From Micavibrio sp. UBA1672 (GTDB lineage: Bacteria > Pseudomonadota > Alphaproteobacteria > Micavibrionales > Micavibrionaceae): DNA of 22,694 nucleotides. Each line of letters starts with the position of its first letter. Position 1 is the stretch's first letter. Both the position numbers and the translations under genes were made by a program. The notes beneath the pieces were generated by a model. It saw only the letters and a program-made list of their open reading frames with translations. It was not told the origin of the DNA and made no database searches. Of the stretch, positions 21,172 through 22,694 are shown one piece after another. The stretch spans positions 1 to 22,694 of the forward strand of contig DCKO01000063.1 of the NCBI GenBank assembly GCA_002320665.1, read 5' to 3'.

Positions 21172-21250
21172 CGTTTAGCTTGAATGGCTTTGCTCGTCAC
21201 TTATGTACCATACGTACATTACGCTTCTCGTTCATAATTCAATCTAAACG
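21172..21250. repeat. 79-bp concentric palindrome containing repeat family 2, copy 3
   Basis: The outer arms CGTTTAGCTTGAAT (21172-21185) and ATTCAATCTAAACG (21237-21250) pair at 13 of 14 positions. The inner arms ATGTAC (21203-21208) and GTACAT (21214-21219) share the same centre, 21211. The inner part (21186-21236) resembles the family 2 repeats, including CTCGTCACT. It lies 34-112 nt upstream of the fbaB ATG. Confidence 0.6.
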
Positions 21251-21290
21251 TTCTTTGCTCTTAGTGTTAGTAAAATTACCTAATAAAAAC

Positions 21291-21319
21291 AAAGGCCTTG
21301 AATAGTATCCAAGACCTTT
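21291..21319 (-). terminator. Rho-independent terminator after the small ORF
   Basis: AAAGGCCTTG (21291-21300), a 9-nt loop, CAAGACCTTT (21310-21319). On the minus strand the single mismatch becomes a G-U pair, giving a 10-bp stem, and the next bases are GTTTTTATTA. It ends the transcript of the regulator and the 54-aa ORF, 43 nt after the latter's stop. Confidence 0.8.
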
Positions 21320-21361
21320 ATTGGTATATAGAATGTTGCTTAGCAGCACAAGATTTTATTT

Positions 21362-21526
21362 CTATGCATCCAAAGTTGGATTTGTAAATGTGGTTTCAGC
21401 TTCTGCAGTATTGCCAAAAGTTTTACCAGCTTTAAGTCCAATGCTTTCGGGCTCAGGATTTGTCTGCATAAGTGCACGATTTAATATCGCAAATGTGTCA
21501 GTACCTAAAGTATCGCTAATTGCCAT
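21362..21526 (-). CDS. Small 54-aa protein overlapping the regulator gene
   Basis: ATG at 21526, TAG at 21364-21362. The product begins MAISDTLGTDTFAILNRALM, has 'NPEPESIGLKAGKTFGNTAEAE' in the middle and ends 'TNPTLDA'. No TM, signal or Cys. The start overlaps the last 11 nt of the winged-helix regulator gene, an arrangement that favours coupled translation. The SD is weak (GGAG 12 nt upstream). A terminator follows closely, so it is the last gene of a two-gene operon. I do not recognise it. It could be a partner or target of the regulator, or a chance ORF; position and ordinary amino acid composition favour a real gene. Confidence 0.5.
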   Translation of the reverse strand: MAISDTLGTDTFAILNRALMQTNPEPESIGLKAGKTFGNTAEAETTFTNPTLDA

Positions 21527-22076
21527 CTTCTTTTATCACTCCATCTTCTTTTAGTTTGTTATAAGCTCTGTTATCCGTTGATGCAGGTCCGCCGTAGAGC
21601 TGTCCTATAACATCGGCTTTTGGAGCCTTTCCTTTTTCGTATAGTGTCGAAACAATCCGAGCATCCCGCAATGTCGGTCGTTCCTGCTTTAATGCCTTTA
21701 TATACAATTCCAGCATATTTTGCAAGCCTTCATGTTTTTTAGGAAAATAATCCAGTGCGGCATCCAGAGCGCGCTTCGAATAACCACAGGTCTCCAAGGT
21801 TTTCGCACGGCCATCATCCTCAGAGTTCTGAACACGTATGCAGCCATAGTTAAAAAGCCATTCAATCTCGCGATTCATTGCTGATTTATGGATATCAAGG
21901 CGGCGCATAATTTCGGTTTGAGTTGTGCCGGGGTTCTGGTCGATATCCACTAGAATCATAGCGCGGCGCAAGGAGCAGGCTGGCTCGTTTCCTAAGGCTT
22001 CGACTAAATGATCAATAATGAAGCAACCTCGTTGCCCCATTGTTGTCATTGCGCGTTTGGCTTGTTGTCTGAACAT
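21516..22076 (-). CDS. Winged-helix (MarR-like) regulator with a second C-terminal HTH-like domain
   Basis: A 186-aa protein. Residues about 20-115 resemble a MarR-type winged helix: 'RAMILVDIDQNPGTTQTEIM' (38-57), the recognition helix region 'RRLDIHKSAMNREIEWLFNYG' (58-78), and a wing with 'DDGRAKTLETCGYSKRA' (87-103) followed by a dimer-type helix. Residues about 135-182 ('RDARIVSTLYEKGKAPKADV', then 'YNKLKEDGVI') look like a second, smaller winged helix. It would be a cytoplasmic transcription factor of unknown ligand and target. No SD precedes the ATG at 22076, but a good promoter ends 5 nt upstream, so the mRNA may be leaderless. It lies between gap and fbaB, with terminators on both sides, and overlaps a 54-aa ORF. 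Confidence 0.7.
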   Translation of the reverse strand: MFRQQAKRAMTTMGQRGCFIIDHLVEALGNEPACSLRRAMILVDIDQNPGTTQTEIMRRLDIHKSAMNREIEWLFNYGCIRVQNSEDDGRAKTLETCGYSKRALDAALDYFPKKHEGLQNMLELYIKALKQERPTLRDARIVSTLYEKGKAPKADVIGQLYGGPASTDNRAYNKLKEDGVIKEDGN

Positions 22077-22081
22077 ATTTT

Positions 22082-22110
22082 ATTTTAACCTATTGAGACG
22101 TGTCTTTCAA
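22082..22110 (-). promoter_or_regulatory. Promoter of the winged-helix regulator (leaderless arrangement)
   Basis: On the minus strand: TTGAAA (22110-22105), a 17-nt spacer, TAAAAT (22087-22082). A start 6-7 nt further on falls at or next to the A of the ATG (22076). Confidence 0.5.
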
Positions 22111-22159
22111 ATATTTGGATGGCGTTTTTATAACAAAATCAACAAATTATAAAAAGAAA

Positions 22160-22195
22160 AAAGCTGACCCAAGTTTTAAGGCTTGAGCCAGCTTT
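22160..22195 (-). terminator. Rho-independent terminator of gap
   Basis: The arms 22160-22173 and 22182-22195 pair over 14 bp with an 8-nt loop. On the minus strand both departures from Watson-Crick pairing are G-U pairs, and a T-rich run (TTTCTTTTT) follows. It lies 109 nt after the gap stop. Confidence 0.88.
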
Positions 22196-22304
22196 GCCAC
22201 GGAGAACGGTTTAGAATTCAAAATATAGGTATGAACCCTTATATTGTCAACCGCTTAATTATAAAATTGTGATGCTTTGCAGCATTTTTCGGTAATATTA
22301 TTAC

Positions 22305-22694
22305 TTAGTATCCCGTTTTATGCATGGCTAGTGCGGTGTCTAGCATGCGGCATGAGAAGCCCCATTCATTGTCGTACCATGACATAACGCGTACAAAATC
22401 CTCGTCTATGACCTTTGTTCCATTCAGATTGAAGATAGAAGAGCGCGAATCATGGTTAAAATCACTTGAGACGCATGGGTCCGTGTAAGCGCCAAGAACG
22501 CCTTTGAGTTCGCCTTCTGCATATGTCTTGATGGCATTGTTAATATCTTCTTCTGTGACTTTTTTCGAGGGAATGAATTTTAGGTCAACGAGAGAAACAT
22601 TAGGTGTTGGTACCCGAATCGCTACGCCATCAAGTTTTCCATTAAGCTCAGGTAGAACTTTGCCAACGGCTTTAGCGGCACCTGTTGAAGTAGG
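22305..22694 (-). CDS. gap: Glyceraldehyde-3-phosphate dehydrogenase, C-terminal part (cut by right edge)
   Basis: 129 residues plus the stop are visible, in frame to the last base. They begin PTSTGAAKAVGKVLPEL, just after the catalytic cysteine region that lies outside the window. 'GVAIRVPTPNVSLVDL' holds the phosphate-binding Arg, and the end 'SWYDNEWGFSCRMLDTA' is the NAD-binding/S-loop partner region of class I GAPDH. The enzyme oxidises glyceraldehyde-3-phosphate to 1,3-bisphosphoglycerate with NAD(P)+. A strong terminator follows at 22160. fbaB further downstream handles the preceding glycolytic step, but pgk, often adjacent to gap, is not on this side. Confidence 0.95.
   Translation of the reverse strand, partial: PTSTGAAKAVGKVLPELNGKLDGVAIRVPTPNVSLVDLKFIPSKKVTEEDINNAIKTYAEGELKGVLGAYTDPCVSSDFNHDSRSSIFNLNGTKVIDEDFVRVMSWYDNEWGFSCRMLDTALAMHKTGY

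Noticed and set aside
21321..21554. 77-codon plus-strand ORF
   Set aside because: It is antisense to the 54-aa ORF and the end of the regulator gene, and begins next to a minus-strand terminator; the minus-strand reading fits the operon better.
1..22694. tRNA, rRNA, tmRNA, RNase P RNA, CRISPR arrays, insertion sequences
   Set aside because: Looked for their usual landmarks (T-loop motifs, spaced direct repeats, transposase motifs, conserved RNA boxes) and found none.

Overview
The window looks like chromosomal DNA of a medium-GC alphaproteobacterium. The best clue is the left half: a BioC/NDUFAF5-type methyltransferase, comF, grxC and a nitrilase-family amidohydrolase lie close together, an arrangement I associate with alphaproteobacteria. 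Other pointers are a UbiH/UbiF-family hydroxylase with the alphaproteobacterial AEAAH variant, a zinc-free bL31 and an HNH endonuclease of a type common there. I cannot name the genus. No rRNA, tRNA, CRISPR array, transposase or phage structural gene was seen.

Layout, left to right. (1) 1-3116, minus: a two-gene operon of a 906-aa methyltransferase/Nudix-like fusion and the BioC-like methyltransferase (cut by the window edge), divergent from comF (3223-3975). (2) 4061-4555: an AT-rich membrane-anchored ORF broken by an in-frame TAG, followed by a repeat-rich gap (4556-4888). (3) A ubiquinone hydroxylase (minus) divergent from a tight operon grxC - nitrilase-family hydrolase - PLP lyase (metC-like) - HerA-like ATPase (6229-9973). 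(4) A small exported Cys protein and an XRE regulator (minus), then the spermidine operon (minus): SpeD-like paralogue - speE - speD. (5) An LpxR-type outer-membrane deacylase (minus) divergent from a serine esterase, then an HNH endonuclease and, after a hairpin-rich gap, a small membrane protein (plus). (6) A DUF2927-like exported protein and rpmE (minus), epmA (plus). (7) Minus-strand genes: a 109-aa protein whose ribosome-binding site lies in a perfect 14-bp stem, an acidic tandem-repeat protein, a membrane-anchored EndoU-like nuclease, and fbaB. (8) A two-domain winged-helix regulator with a small overlapping ORF, and the 3' part of gap.

The most interesting items are: the SpeD paralogue that keeps the Ser/His/Cys processing residues at the exact spacing but has Thr instead of Glu before the cleavage site, placed first in a spermidine operon that has no other putrescine-forming gene; the Shine-Dalgarno-sequestering stem at 19084-19133; the orphan EndoU-like nuclease behind fbaB; two families of intergenic palindromic repeats, one of them with inner stems that differ in sequence between copies but still pair; and two gaps (12905-13040 and 15652-15950) that look like structured RNA.

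Functionally the window is mostly housekeeping: ubiquinone, thiol/redox and sulfur amino acid metabolism, polyamines, lipid A modification, translation (bL31, EF-P modification) and central glycolysis (gap, fbaB). Small lineage-specific genes and repeats sit between these blocks.
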